DNA from: Isoetes taiwanensis
Lineage: Eukaryota > Streptophyta > Lycopodiopsida > Isoetales > Isoetaceae
Assembly (NCBI GenBank): GCA_021234155.1
Contig: JAJEKV010000008.1
Location: 23,095,106 to 23,159,105 of the forward strand
Direction: 5' to 3'
DNA: 64,000 bases
Below, piece by piece: positions 1 through 11,519 of this stretch. A program made the position numbers and the translations under genes. The notes under the pieces were generated by a model that ran no database searches, was not told where the DNA came from, and saw nothing but the letters and a program-made list of their open reading frames with translations. Position 1 is the stretch's first letter. Every line of letters starts with the position of its first letter.

Positions 1-272
1 GCTCAGAGTGCAGGCCTGAGGGGCTTTCTTGTCTCTTGAGTCGATAAAGGTGGCTCGAAGTGAAAAACCTTAGCCTAAGGGGTTTTCTCAACTTGCGAGT
101 TGATAAAGGAAGTTCGGAGCTCGACTTGCAAGTCGAGAAAGGTAATTCAGAGTGAAAAACACTAGCCTGTGGAGCTTTCTCGGCTCGAGAGTCGAGAAAG
201 GCAACTGAGGGTGAAACATGGAAGCCTAAGGGCCTTTCTCGACTCGTGAGTCGAGGAAGGCAGCTCAGAGCA
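1..272. repeat. Degenerate ~60-bp tandem repeat with hairpin core
   Basis: Four to five diverged copies of a unit of about 60 bp. Each has a stem such as CTCGACTCGTGAGTCGAG (around 238-256) or its variants, followed by AAAGG and a spacer containing AGCCTAAGG. The stem differs between copies but stays self-complementary (for example CTCGACTTGCAAGTCGAG at 120-137). The array is cut by the window edge, so its full length is unknown. Confidence 0.75.
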
Positions 273-1336
273 AAAAAACATTTTTTTCTACAAAAAAAAT
301 TCTTGATAACATTGAATTTTTCTTTTCTTGTTACCAATGAAATAAGTTATAAAGCTAAGCTTGAGTTATACATCTAGATACTATACAACTAGACTTGGGA
401 CTAGTTAAATTAAATAGTTTACAATCTAGGGTAGACACCTATATAAGCTACAAAAAATCTTTCCTTCAACCTTACCAATATTTACGCCAACATTCTTACT
501 TAGCCTTCATTACCCTTCAACCAGTCAAGACCTTAGTCAGACGATATAAACTCTAAACACATATTCACGCCCTTTTTTAAACATTAGTATATTTTAATAA
601 TTTTTTGATGTCATTTTTTACGCCAACATTCTTACTTAGCCTTCATTACCAATGCTTGAAGTTTGAAATTTGGTACAAAACTTGGACCCCTTTGAGAACC
701 CACCCAGGCTTCCAGCTGTAGATTCTGCCTATGCTCGACTTCAAACCCCGTAGACTTTTCTCCTTAACCAGAGCTCCGAGTATTGACATGTAGATGAGAG
801 AAACGGTAAGGATTAAGAGTGAAGCAATCATTTAATTTGTTGTGTTGGTATATTCTTTTATTTGAAAAAACTTATTCTGAACCCCAGTGCTTTGGTGGAG
901 TTCTTTCGTGGAATGCAATAGATCGAGGTATTTTTATCATACAGGAAAAATTGACATCGAACAAGAAAAGGCTGATCTTCTTTCGCCATACATGAAAAAC
1001 TGAGGCTGGATAAATTGAGGATCGTTAGGGTTTATTAGTTATGCTGAATAGATGAACAGATGAAGAACAAGTCACCGGATATGCCGAAGAAATGAACAGA
1101 TGAAGAAGCTGATAGGAACTGAAGGAGCCAATAGAATGTGACTGAAGCCGCTAAAACGTTTCTGGTAAGATGCTGGCCCCCCCCGGGTATGTACATAGTA
1201 GTCAATAAATACCCCTAACTCCTACGTATACATGTGGAAATGGATTCAAAAACCCCCCCACGAGTCACTCACGCACATTATATGGCACCGAAAGTGAAAT
1301 TCCCTTGGCTGGGGCAGGGTTTTCTGGCCCAATAGA
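273..1336. other. AT-rich DNA, no gene seen
   Basis: I see no coding exon with recognisable homology here. It contains the first 136-bp-spaced duplication (481-650), an A/C-rich stretch, and a C-run at 1177-1184. The only open frame of size (831 to 646, minus) has no recognisable motif. Confidence 0.5.
481..650. repeat. 136-bp-spaced direct duplication (34 bp copied)
   Basis: A 34-bp segment starting TTTACGCCAACATTC occurs at 481-514 and again at 617-650, an offset of exactly 136 bp. Sequence before and after the copies differs. It belongs to the window-wide set of fixed-offset duplications. Confidence 0.85.
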
Positions 1337-1475
1337 TGTTAGATATCAAGAATCAATCTAAAACCACTAGGGAATTTTTGCCAGATCAAGAACAAAAACT
1401 TAGCTTCTCTTTTCTTTTAAGTGCATAAATGTTATCAATGCAATAACTTTAGCATTGAAATATTTTACTATAGCA
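1337..1475 (+). repeat. Truncated copia-type LTR start
   Basis: About 135 bp beginning TGTTAGATATCAAG closely matches the first part of the LTR at 4652-5484, including AAAACCACTAGGGAAT and TAAGTGCATAAATGTTATC. Similarity stops near 1475, so this is a fragment in the same orientation as the complete LTR downstream. Confidence 0.75.
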
Positions 1476-1785
1476 GTAAAATATTTCTTAATTCATTTTC
1501 AAGTAGATGTATCTAAGATCAGCTCTTTTCTTCAAAATGTTTGAGTAAAAACTTCCACATTTCTCTAGGAAGCATATTTCTTAATTTCAATCTAATAGTG
1601 GCACTAACCTTAAAGATAATCAGCATATGATTGATTTGTTCCTCCAGCAACTGACCTTGTAGGCATTGTGTTCTCTCCACTAGATAGTGCATTACTCTTC
1701 CACTTCTAAAATGTGCTTAAAAGCATCCTTCCAAACTTGAAATCTAGATTCCCCTTTGTAAACCGGTGCTTCGATCGGCTCCGGA

Positions 1786-2035
1786 AACTGACTCGAGCCG
1801 CCAGTTGGGTTCTCCCAAGCGAACCCCAAAAATTCGCGCAGGCGAACCCGTCGCATTCGCCCAGGCGAACCCGCAATTGACGTGGCAGGGGCCGTCAAGC
1901 CTGCGTGGCGCCTCCTACCGGGTTCGCCCAGGCGAACCCCGAACCCGGGTTAGTACGGCGGGCTGGCAGGGCCTAGGGAATGGCAGGGCATTCATTGTGC
2001 TCCTGCCGACCCACTGGCGGATCTGGTACGGCCCG
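1786..2035. repeat. Left arm of inverted repeat with TTCGCC/GGCGAA palindromes
   Basis: This 250-bp segment is matched, inverted and with a few small gaps, by 4293-4560. Shared blocks include GCAATTGACGTGGC, GTCAAGCCTGCGTGGCGCC and TTAGTACGGCGGGCTGGCAG. It carries several palindromic cores of the form TTCGCCCAGGCGAA. Its inner edge is exactly where NAC homology ends. The arms could be terminal inverted repeats of a gene-carrying DNA transposon or two separate insertions; no target duplication was found. Confidence 0.8.
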
Positions 2036-2877
2036 AGACGATATTCGTGCATGATCCAGTTGGTTTTTTCGCCTTTGGGAGCTCGGCCATGGTAGAAAAC
2101 GAGCGTCTTCTTCATACCCACCAAGCAATGGGTCCCGTTGATGAATATATCCTTGTCTTTGCCTGTTGCCTTCCAGTACCCGGCTTCCGTCGCCCTGTTC
2201 GTCCTCATTCCGGTCGGATATTTCCGATCCCTTAGTGTGTAGAAATACCATTCTTTCTCCCCCATCTTTGCTTTCTCTGCACAACAAAAAAAAACCCAGC
2301 AAATTTCAGCTCTCCCCACTTCAATTTTATCCATAATTCTTCCAATTCAAATCTCCTTTCCATTACTACAGAATTTTAGTAACCAAACACAACATTAGTT
2401 GCATTTCTGCTTGAGAATTTGCTGATAATTTTGCCTAGAAAGCTTCAAATCATTGCCAAATCAGAACCCATTTGCTTCTAATTTATTTACAGACACATCC
2501 ACACGAACCCATTAAAAATTGCATCAAACCCATTTCGTCAATTTCAAAAAATGGACGCAGACATGAACCCACTTAAAATCTGTAGCAAAATCCAGCCTAA
2601 AGAATCGGAAATGAATCAAGGAACAAAGAAAATTGAGCTAGTTTACCATATAAATCCCAATGCTCGCACTTGTTCAGGTCCACTTCGGAAATAGCCTGCA
2701 CCTGAAAATTTTTGTCTCGAACCTTGTTTTCGAGATAGTATTTGATCAGCTCTTCGTCAGTGGGATGAAATCTGAATCCAGGAGGCAACCATCCTCCGAC
2801 TTCGTTACTATCGTGTTGATTCTGAAGCTGTTGGTGCAGATGATGCTGCATATTGCTGGAGGATACCATTTTTTCCA
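1915..2877 (-). pseudogene. NAC-domain transcription factor, 3' end replaced by repeat
   Basis: NAC proteins are plant-specific DNA-binding regulators. Exon 1 (2877-2647) starts at MEKMV, has a Q/H-rich leader, then subdomain A with [14 protein letters not shown] and subdomain B with [15 protein letters not shown] donor GT follows at 2646. The acceptor CAG lies at 2279-2277, and exon 2 (2276 onward) reads [20 protein letters not shown], then [14 protein letters not shown] and [18 protein letters not shown] (subdomains C and D). Splicing joins the two in frame. Homology stops at codon EYRL (2035), exactly at the edge of the inverted-repeat arm. The frame then runs through repeat to a stop at 1915, so the end of the NAC domain (usually EWVVCRVF) and the activation region are missing. 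An upstream in-frame ATG at 3037 exists but its extra residues look unlike NAC. The sequence resembles NAM/CUC-type NACs; a working product is unlikely. Confidence 0.9.
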
Positions 2878-3554
2878 TTCCGAACACACAATTCCACGCT
2901 GCAGCTTTTTTTAAAATCGTAACCAACGTCACCTTAAAATTACTTGAGATTACCGCTTTAATTGTTTTCAGGTAATTTTTAGGTGATTTTGCATTCAGAA
3001 TTTCTGGCGGTGCTCTGGTGGCGCCGCCATCTCCCATTATACACCATGATACTTAAAATTACACTTAAAATTCAGAAGAACACTCATCTACAGTTTCTGA
3101 AAATTGGACATATTTCTTAACAAATCATTCAGGAATAGATTCTTGCATAGCTGCGGCCATGGCCTTGGCAGCCACAGATCCGACCCTGGCACTTCTATTC
3201 ATCTTAAGCCTGCTAGAATCAAGCCCTGAAACAGGGGCCATATTTCTTCTTTGCCACAAAGGGGCACTGCTCTGCCGTTGTAGCCCTGGAAAATAGGTTA
3301 AAAATTGGAAAGATTCACCACTCCGAACACCCTAAGACTTGATCGCCGTCTTATTTGACGTATTGGAGCTCTGTTGATTCCAGAAATCGAAATCTTTCAC
3401 ATTCTTGAACGCATTCCTCCCTAAATCTGTATCACCTGTCTTGGATGACTTATCTTTCTTTCACTTGGGCCACTAAATCTCGACTCACAGCCAATAAATG
3501 CCGACTAACAACACCAAGAACTCGTTTACCTCGACCAAAAGACCTCGAATACAA

Positions 3555-3826
3555 GATGTCTCGACCAAACACCTGCAAACACAACAAAAAAAACCATGTA
3601 AGAAAGAAACAAAAGAAAAATGAAGAAAACTCGAGAAAAGCACAACATACATAAACAAACAGGACGTCGTCTTGAAGCTCGCCTCCTAGCGATGTCTCGA
3701 CCAAACACCTGCAAACACAACAAAAAAAACCATGTAAGAAAGAAACAAAAGAAAAATGAAGAAAACTCGAGAAAAGCACAACATACATAAACAAACAGGA
3801 CGTCGTCTTGAAGCTCGCCTCCTAGC
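3555..3826. repeat. Exact 136-bp tandem duplication
   Basis: Unit one is 3555-3690 and unit two 3691-3826, starting GATGTCTCGACC and ending CCTCCTAGC. I saw no mismatch. The content is A-rich, with no coding meaning. Confidence 0.9.
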
Positions 3827-4027
3827 CCCCAAAACAAATATTCAATCCAAAATGAAGCTGGATCGAAGCCGGGCGCCACAAAAACATGCTCGGAGGAGCT
3901 CACGGAATAAAATGCGCCCAAAAAAGGGTTGCACAAACCACAAAAAATTATCTTTTATACCCTTGGAAACCGCCAGGTGGCGTGGGTTTCCCCCTACAAA
4001 ATCAAGCTTGTTGGCCAATTTTCCGCC

Positions 4028-4266
4028 GCACTTGCCCAAATAATCTGATCCCTGGCTTAATTTCTATGACTATGCAATTGAGCATGCGAGAAATGGCTTG
4101 AATTCTCCTCTTAATATTGGATTCTAGGCAGAAACGATGAATCTTCAGCAGAAAGTGGGTTCGGCACTTGCCCAAATAATCTGATCCCTGGCTTAATTTC
4201 TATGACTATGCAATTGAGCATGCGAGAAATGGCTTGAATTCTCCTCTTAATATTGGATTCTAGGCG
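4028..4266. repeat. 136-bp-spaced duplication (103 bp copied)
   Basis: A 103-bp segment beginning GCACTTGCCCAAATAATC occurs at 4028-4130 and 4164-4266, offset 136. The first copy is followed by 33 bp of other sequence; the second runs straight into the inverted-repeat region. Confidence 0.85.
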
Positions 4267-4292
4267 ACCACAATAAATGCAGGAGCTCGGCG

Positions 4293-4560
4293 ATTCTCTC
4301 GGGCCGTACCAGATCCGCCAGTGGGTTCGCCTGGGCGAACCCGGTAGGAGCACAATAAATGCCCTGCCATTCTCTCGGCCCTGCCAGCCCGCCGTACTAA
4401 CCGGGGTCCGGGGTTCGCCTGGGCGAACCCGGTAGGAGGCGCCACGCAGGCTTGACGGCCCCCGCCACGTCAATTGCGGGTTCGCCTGGGCGAATTTTCT
4501 GGGGTTTGCTTAGGAGAACCCGGTTGGCCTGACGAGTCAGTTTCAGGAGCCAATAAAGTG
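4293..4560. repeat. Right arm of inverted repeat with TTCGCC/GGCGAA palindromes
   Basis: Reverse-complement partner of 1786-2035. It carries three copies of the palindrome TTCGCCTGGGCGAA or a close variant (about 4325, 4413 and 4482). Relative to the left arm it has an extra palindrome-bearing segment of about 16 bp. The pair encloses about 2.25 kb that includes the NAC exons. Confidence 0.8.
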
Positions 4561-4651
4561 GGCGTTTGTAAACTTCCACAATGCTTAGCAAGCTAGCTCC
4601 AAATCTACTTGACATGATTGTCTGTCAAGATCAAACTCTTTTGATACCAAG

Positions 4652-5484
4652 TGTTAGATATCAAGATAATCAATCTAAAACCACTAGGGAATATTTGCTA
4701 GATCAAGAACAAAAACTTAGTTTCTCTTTTCTTTTAAGCGCATATATGTTATCAATGCAATAACTTAAGCATTGAAAGATTCTACTATAACAATGGAATT
4801 GCAAAACACACTATTCACATATGAGGTAAAGAAAATGCACAATATGGCTTTCAAAGTTTCAACTTGATTCCCCATTGAATAGAATCTGACCTCTTACAAA
4901 GTCATTGAGCAAATCCGGTTTATATCTTCATCATTTCATAGGTGTAGGAGTCGATATTGTTAAATACAAAAGGATAGATGTCATCAAATAATTTCATAAG
5001 CAAAGGAGATCAATCAACTAAGAACCTGTGAGCTTATACTTCAAGGTCCAAGTAAGCCTAAGGATCGAAACTTGGTTATTATTTATTGTTCTAAAGGTTA
5101 AAGGTCAAGGCTTCTAATTTAAGTGAACACGTGTTAAAATATCTTGGAGTCAAATATGGTTCAAATGTAGAAATCTTTTCCTTAGCTGTATTTGAAGCCA
5201 AATCGGTCGGATCCGATCATAAGAATAGCCGAGACACAGGTCTGTATACTACAGTTTGGTTGAATTGAGACAAATTACTGTAAATTGGAGCCCAGCCGAT
5301 GTGCTAGAGCTTGAGTTCTCGGGGTATTTTGAACTATAGGAATAGTGTTGATCTTATTGCTACAGTGTACTGGCATGGTTTTTAATTCAACCATTGGTAA
5401 ATTCGTAGTATAGCTACTAGAGTCATAATAGTTGATAAAGAGAATTTCAAATAAGTATACTAGTTAAATACTAGCTATCTAACA
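4652..5484 (+). mobile_element. Copia-type 5' LTR
   Basis: The segment begins TGTTAGATATC and ends ATATCTAACA-like (CTATCTAACA), the inverted TG...CA ends of an LTR. A primer-binding site follows 12 bp downstream and gag-like coding sequence after that, which fixes the plus orientation. At about 833 bp it is ordinary for copia. Its first 140 bp recur at 1337-1475. Confidence 0.8.
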
Positions 5485-5495
5485 ATTTTATCATT

Positions 5496-5507
5496 TGATA
5501 TCAGAGC
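5496..5507 (+). promoter_or_regulatory. Retrotransposon primer-binding site (tRNA-iMet type)
   Basis: TGATATCAGAGC lies just after the LTR end. It differs by one base from TGGTATCAGAGC, the usual plant site that pairs with initiator methionine tRNA. Confidence 0.75.
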
Positions 5508-5544
5508 TTCATACTAGTATGGCAACAAGATTTGGTGCATAGCT

Positions 5545-5790
5545 CTTAAATGCAATGCAAGTGTACAATAGAGTGTCTGGTTTTCAAGTGTAGAAAGACC
5601 AGATATAGCATATTCTGGATGTTGAAAACCTTTGGGAAGTTGTTGATCCAGATATTCCTGATAATGTGTTTGTTAACACAGGAACCAATGCTGCTGCTAG
5701 TTCAAGTGCTGGAGGAGGAGAATCACCCTCAACAACAACCATTCAGAATTTTGAATATTCATCAGAATTTTATAACCACACGCCCATAGA
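5545..5790 (+). pseudogene. Copia gag relic
   Basis: Translation in changing frames gives copia gag-like pieces. The clearest is ENLWEVVDPDIPDN followed by an Ala/Ser/Gly-rich linker, beginning near 5620. In family members this region follows the primer site and encodes the capsid protein. Frameshifts and stops break it, and no protease, integrase or reverse transcriptase follows, so it is a truncated 5' end of an element. Confidence 0.6.
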
Positions 5791-5799
5791 AGCAACATG

Positions 5800-8700
5800 G
5801 AATATAGCTTTAGATTAGACATGCAATGATGACTGGCACTTCAAGGAAATATTCTCGCAAAACTGCATTTAATAGCAAAGTAATTCTACCCTTAACAAAT
5901 ACAATCTCCTCTGAGATTACCATAATCAACCGTTAGAATCAAGCCGAAGCTTGAAGATGTGTATAGCTTCAATTTTCTACCAAGAAAAGGAAGAATTAAA
6001 CATGGGTTTCTTAGCTTTTCCTTGAGAAAGAAAAAAGCAAAAATAAAAATAAATGGCTTGAATTCCATTAAAGTAAAAGAATCATGCTTTCCTGATAATA
6101 GATGCAATGTTGGTGAAACTTAGGCTAAATATGCATGCCCATCATTATAATCACCTTGCAAATGTCAAGACCATGCATTAAGTATAGACAATTCACAAAA
6201 ATGTGGACTGAAGTTGAACTTCTGTAGTTGTCTTTTTGTTGTATCTACGTATGTTGGTGGGTACATTAGATTATAGGTTGTTTGGGAATGGTGCTCTATT
6301 TATCTATCTTTTAAATTTGGTTTTTCCGACATGCCGAAAACTTTTTGGATTTTTTTTCCAGGTTGATTTCCTAAGGTTTGAAAGCATTTAACTGCCGGAA
6401 AAAATTTTCAGTTTCCAAAAATCGAGCATGTAAAATTTTCTATGATTTGGAAAATTGCATTTTGGGTATAGAAATCGTTTTTTTGGTATGATTTGCACTA
6501 GATCGTATGTCGATGGTCGATGATATGGATGCTGCCATATTTCGGGCCCATCGATTGAGGCTCAGATTGAGCTCTTCTTAGCGACGCATTCACAGGTGCA
6601 ATATGGGAGAACGGTTTTCCCTTTCGGTAAAAAACTTAAAGAGCAGTTTTCCCTTTTGTTGCGATTATGTCCTGGCATGTTTCTTCCTCTGGTGTGGGCA
6701 GATTCAACCTAGGAACGATCCTTAACATACTCATCCTTCATCCTGGCCGGAACATGTCGATGGTGATTGGGGTATACCTAATAGAACAGGTACTGCGATA
6801 GATGTTTTTTTGTTTGTTTTTAGGGTTTCAGTTCATATTTAGAGCATATCAATCTAGCAGCTTTTGCTAGATGCCACTTATGAATCAGGAGAGGATTTTG
6901 TAAGATCTTTGAAGTTGTGCTACAAAGATAACTGATGCAATTTGCTTTATTGTCGTTTTAGCATATGCTGCGTTGCTGTAAAACTGAATACTGTAGTACT
7001 GCACATGTTTGATTAGGTGGAGGTTACAGGCTAGAACAAAGAAGAGACTGGCAGAGACCTGGTTAGTATCAATTGCATTTTTGTTTGCACTTTGTATCCT
7101 CTCTAGACATGAGCTTATGTTTTGTAGGATAAATAGGCGAATACGTTTATGTTGTGAGTTTGTTATCTGCCATTGAGCAATCTTACTCTCACCTTTAGTT
7201 CAACAGTTGACAAGTTGACATAAGTTGCAGATCACCATGCTAGCTAATTCTTGAAGTCATAGCTTTTCACGATTGGTTCCTCCTTCTTTTTGGCAATTTT
7301 GCATTCTTGGCCTTTATATGTATCATCGTGAGTGCTAGACCTTTTGGAAGCCTATTTTTATCATTGTCCATCGAATCTTTATAACTTTCACAAGGTCATT
7401 GCAAGGTATCCAGTTAATCCATTTTCGTTTGCCAACATGCACGTCTTTGTTAGGTTATGCAATTATAGGTCAGTTGTTTTTGTTGGAGATTTCATGACTT
7501 GAATCATATTATTTGGATTCTCCAAGATGCCCATTTTATAAGCTTGAATCACATCATCTGCATTCTCCAAGATCATTCTTTAAAATGGGCAGAGGCACCA
7601 CTTTATACCATGAGACCTTTCTTTCTGCATGCTGCAAGATTGCCTTCATTTCTTTGTTTCGATGTCATATTATAGCAGGAGTTGAGTTTCTTCACTTTTA
7701 AATATAAACGGCTTATTCTAAGTTTTGTTCTTATGCAAGTATATGACTCATTAATTTTGCTAAGTATTGAAAATGAGCATTTTATTGCAGCGTTTCTTTG
7801 AGCAATTGGACACATCTATTGCTCTAGGTAAGCAACTCAATTTTTCTTCCATTGCTTCTTATTTTATGCAGAAAAAAGCTTTAAGCACAAAAATCAAAGG
7901 TTCAAACTGGAAGATTGCATTTTTACTACTAATGCAAATATTTGTACATGTGAGAAAATTCTTTTATTATATCTATGCCTATTTTTGTCCTTGATGGATG
8001 TTGCTCTAAAGTTTGTGGGTAGTCTCTCACTTTGGTATATAATTCTGCATTGTTGGCCTTTACATGTATCATCGTGAGTGTTGGATCGAGGTTTCACAAG
8101 GTCATCACAAGGTATCTACTCTAGCTCAGCTGTTATCGATTTCATAGTCTTCAGCTTCATGCATGTAGATTTTTTTTTTTTTTTTTTTTTTTCTGCATTT
8201 TATGATGTTTTTATCATACTTGACTATGAACTTGAGATATCTGTTGAAATGTAATGCCATCTCATGCAGTTGCTATACATGCACATGCAGTTAATTTACA
8301 CCTTCATGTAGGACAATATATTCAAACTCGAATGCACCTTCCTCCTCTTCCTCCTCCTGTGTTGTCTGGTCAGATTAGAATAATCTTCCTATTTAGACAT
8401 TTGCATGATTAATTTAGCATCTTCAAAGCACGCTAGAGGTCTGAAAAGTGCTAAGCAATGACTGTGAAGGAGCATGTAATTTAATAGGCTTACTGTTGCT
8501 AAAACGTCTTCAAGTTCGTTCATATTAACTGCATCCAGACTGAAGTACAAATGTATGTTTTTGCCACTTTATATTTGACCATTTCTTAATTCAAAAGCAG
8601 CATTATGGCACTTTACATGGGTAAAGCAAGGGTATGTTTTATGGCATTAACTCAAACTTTTCTTTTGCAATTACTAGACAAATATTATGCAATAATAACA

Positions 8701-9318
8701 TTTGGCCTTTCAAGTGCGGGAGGGATTTTCAGTATTTTGAAACTTTTTTGGTGATCTGTATATATCTTATCATATAGAGAAGAACTTTAGAAGATTGCCT
8801 GGACATGGATGGCATAACATGGGAAATGATCCACCATGTAGAGCCACGTAATTGAGGATACCTTGCAATTTGATCTATGGAATGATGCAAATGGATTAGC
8901 ATGCTATATTGAACCCAAGGCAAGTAAAAAGGGGTTCCTCTATCGGATGACTATATCTGCATATTGCAAGTTTATGTTTAGTATAAGATGGAGACTAAAG
9001 CAAAGTGGCAGCTTTACAAGCTGCAGCTTACTTCATGGATGTTTATGGTATGCACATAATATAGAACGTTATATCAGACTTCCAGTATAAAAATGTGATC
9101 TTTGCTTGCATTTAAAGGGTAGAATATATTCCATTGAAGTTGTTGAGCTCTTTATTGGCAATTTGCTCTTATGATTGTCTCAAACAGTTGAAAATTTAGC
9201 ATTCGGTTTGGTTTTGCGTCACAGATTTAATGTGAGTGTACTCTTATATCTTCTTAAGTTGCACTGCAACACTTTAGAACTCCATTCTTTCTGGGAATCT
9301 TTGGGCTTTCATAATTTG
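5800..9318. other. AT-rich intergenic DNA
   Basis: I found no recognisable exon or element end. Notable only are a T-run of 24 at about 8169-8192, a repeated pair of CTCCAAGAT phrases (7520-7575), and a related phrase ATCATCGTGAGTG at 7322 and 8069, which suggests an old diverged duplication. Confidence 0.5.
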
Positions 9319-9445
9319 GGAGCAATTTGAAGACAATTCTTAGCCTCATCATAATCTTGCTCATCTTTAGCTTCTTTACAAAAGTCCTTGCTGTCTATAC
9401 CTTGCAAGATTATGATCAACCTAATAACTGCCTTCAAATTGCTCC
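9319..9445. repeat. Imperfect hairpin, 42-bp arms
   Basis: Arms 9319-9360 and 9404-9445 are reverse complements with roughly six mismatches, separated by 43 bp. The left arm begins GGAGCAATTTGAAG and ends ATCATAATCTTGC. Arm length and loop size fit either a miRNA-like precursor or a small inverted-repeat element; nothing in the sequence decides between them. Confidence 0.7.
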
Positions 9446-11490
9446 TGCCACTATATCAGCTTTATATAGCCTCTTTTGGTAAACATTATTTTCCTCAGCA
9501 TGTTTTATTCTTAACTTTTGAGTTGTTATCTACGTTTAGACAACGTACATGCAGATTTAAAGATTCTTTATGAACATTTTTTGCAGTGCTCTTGAGCTCC
9601 TAGCTATTTCCTCCTCTATAATTCGGTAATTCTATAGAGTCCCGCTTCTATCAGATTGATAGAGGAAAAGGCCTTTGTAGACTTAGGACCCTTTTTGAGC
9701 AACTGTAGATTTGTGAAACACTTCAAAAAACCATTAAATTAGTTTCATCTAAATGGTTTTCATATTACATATTGTTGCTACAATGTCCCTATGATGCCAT
9801 TATATAAAACTTTGCAACATCCACCATCCATGTTGTTAAAATAAAAGCCAGAGTGTAATACCAAACCCCTATTATGTAGATATAATTAAGTTGCAAACTC
9901 ATAATTCGTGAATAGCTCTACATTCTATTATTAGCCCATGTCCCAGGGGCCACTCTATGCAAGATATATTGTTTGTTGTACAACACCCTCTTTAAACACA
10001 ATGCCAAGCTCAAATGCCACTACATTTACAAACTGAATGTGCTTCACACAAGAACTCAAATGACATCACATTTAGAAATTCATTGTGGTTCTTTAATCAG
10101 AACAAAAGTACAATCTTAATTACCCAGGGTATTGCAACTTAACATTTCATTCATCCTGCCACACCGCATTGATAGACCTAACGGTCACCCCTCCCCCACA
10201 TCACTAACAAATGAAATTAGTCTAACACATCCTTTGGTATTTATACATCTACATCTACATAACATGTTTTAGCTAAAGTCCGCCAATGCCAGGCAGAGAT
10301 TTAGTCCTTCGTTGCAAAGCATTATTTTATCTCTGTTGTGGCATAAAAGTATATGTTGGTACCATGAATTCCTACTTTTGATCTCCTATAGAGTTCATTC
10401 CAATAATAGGAAGAAGATTTTTGAGAATGAGCCAGAAAAGACAACTGATCCACAAACGACTACCCCCATATGTTGAACAACCCACAAACACCTACCACTG
10501 TATATTGAACAACCCATAAACAAATTATAATAGCAAGAAGATTTTTGAGAATGAGCCGCCATCTCTTAAATACAAACTATAACAACAAGAAGATTTCTTA
10601 AAATAAGTGACATGTCTTAAATACAACTGATCCATAAACAACTACCTATATCTTGAACAAAATGTATTTAAGTAATCACAAAGAAAAACATCACTCAATA
10701 TTATAGACCATCTCTAACATGGACTACTAACATTGGTAGATGTTTGCAACATCATTCCATCTAAACAACCTCAAGTCCTATTGAAATTTAAAATTTTGAA
10801 TATCTACAATTTCACTTGAAACAATGATTACCTCCTCCACATAGGCCAGCACATCAATTAAACAAACACTTCCATTCGAATTTAGACACCATTCTATCCA
10901 TAACATCATGTAGCTAAGCCCAAGCCAAGAGATGCCAGTCACCATACTTTGTCTTTGGGAAGGTGGAACATCATACTGTAGGTAAGACGTGTCCTCTTAT
11001 GTCTTCATGTGATCTCTACAAGTTAGTATGATCCCCCCTTTTCAACCTTTCATGGCAAATGTTTTCTGCCCTTTTATGTTTCATATACAACTCTCATCCA
11101 ACCTTACCAGTAAGTTTAATGCCCACCAATAAGTTTGAATAATGGGAATCAATCTTGCAACCTTGCAAACTTGGCCTAGAAAAACCTCAATCTTTGATAC
11201 AATTTTGCCATACAATGGAATGTAAAAAATTGAACTATATGGATATTAATGCCAATTCTTAAATATCGAGCCCTTAAACATCCCAATGAATGGCCCATGA
11301 ATGAAAGTATTATTCTTAATGCAAAAATTCAAAGTTCCACTCACTCAACTCATACTCTCATAAACCTTTTTCAAAGCATACACTAATCTTTAAATGATAC
11401 ACGCTAAAATCATTTCCCTCCCATTTTTACTTTAGCAAGGTGTTTTATAGGTGTCTACAACTTCATAGCTACCTACAATATCGTATTTAT
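9446..11490. other. A/C-rich DNA upstream of Helitron-like end
   Basis: No coding sequence is recognised. The strand is strikingly A- and C-rich with many short phrases repeated, such as AACCCACAAAC and GAAGATTTTTGAGAATGAGCC (124 bp apart). It may be the body of a non-autonomous Helitron ending at 11519, but I could not place a 5' end. Confidence 0.4.
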
Positions 11491-11519
11491 GCCCGGCAAC
11501 GCCGGGCACCCGTGACTAG
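11491..11519 (+). mobile_element. Helitron-type 3' terminus
   Basis: GCCCGGCAACGCCGGGC forms a 7-bp stem with a 3-base loop. It is followed after 8 bases by CTAG and then a T. Helitrons end in a short GC hairpin shortly before CTRR and insert between A and T, so this matches a 3' end with CTAG at 11516-11519. The matching 5' TC end was not identified. Confidence 0.65.

Noticed and set aside
1766-2235. Plus-strand frames opposite the NAC exons
   Set aside because: Shadows of the NAC exon and of the GC-rich inverted-repeat arm.
3450-3936. Minus-strand Phe-rich frames with repeated FLEFSSFFFCFFLTWFF
   Set aside because: They arise from an A-rich sequence doubled by the 136-bp duplication; no domain or start context supports a gene.
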